This document shows positions 63,839 to 64,000 of a stretch of DNA of 64,000 nt, piece by piece. Each line of letters opens with the position of its first letter. Within the stretch, counting starts at the first letter, position 1. Origin of the DNA: Temnopleurus reevesii (taxonomy: Eukaryota > Echinodermata > Echinoidea > Temnopleuroida > Temnopleuridae); contig BQKZ01000569.1 of NCBI GenBank assembly GCA_036244855.1, forward strand, positions 65,196-129,195, in the 5' to 3' direction. A program made the position numbers and the translations under genes. The notes below the pieces were generated by a model. It worked only from the letters and a program-made list of their open reading frames with translations, was not told the origin of the DNA and did not search any database.

Positions 63839-64000
63839 AGATGGCCAAGTTCATGCCAGTTTGTCAGGATGGTTATTGGTTTCCAAAGGGCCTCAAAGGC
63901 TCAATAGACAGAATCCACGTGTTGACAAAAATACAATCAACCTGTGAACAAGACTACATTTAGCTGACAGGCAGTCTTCTTCCTTTACTAAGGTCAGAGC

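Overview
This window is animal (nuclear, intron-rich) DNA, most likely from an echinoderm such as a sea urchin. It is AT-rich, full of short inverted-repeat transposons, tRNA-derived SINEs and trinucleotide repeats, with gaps at poly-G tracts. The echinoderm call is inference from protein divergence and repeat style; no species marker was identified.

One gene is recognised with confidence: the KDM6A/UTX-type histone H3 lysine-27 demethylase, on the minus strand from about 34.8 kb down to 9.4 kb. I placed 23 coding segments with matching GT/AG sites and matching phases. Joined, they give a predicted protein of about 1,493 residues: an acidic N-terminal segment, TPR repeats, a long Q/P/S-rich linker, the JmjC catalytic domain (H1238, E1240, H1318) and a C-terminal zinc-binding domain (C1423, C1426, C1447, C1450). 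The canonical first UTX exons, which encode the first TPRs, were not found. Instead an acidic first-exon candidate at 34.6 kb splices in phase onto the third TPR-coding region, suggesting an alternative promoter.

Layout: 1-1.9 kb is non-coding with a CT-rich tract. 1.9-9.4 kb is probably the long 3' UTR or downstream flank, with a TTAA-flanked MITE, a GAT microsatellite and two tandem repeats. 9.4-34.8 kb is the gene. Its introns hold a SINE, MITEs, a half-duplicated glutamine-rich exon with an in-frame stop, and a five-copy array made from part of a TPR exon. 34.8-35.6 kb is a leader/promoter candidate. 35.6-64 kb has no recognised gene; it holds tandem arrays, several MITE families, a second SINE, a CT-rich tract and a 728-base gap.

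The most interesting signals are changes to the KDM6A gene itself: the alternative acidic first exon with an 80-codon upstream ORF, the partial-exon tandem array at 29.3-30.1 kb, and the exon duplication at 19.2-20.0 kb, where a 6-base insertion creates a splice donor that could bypass a stop codon.
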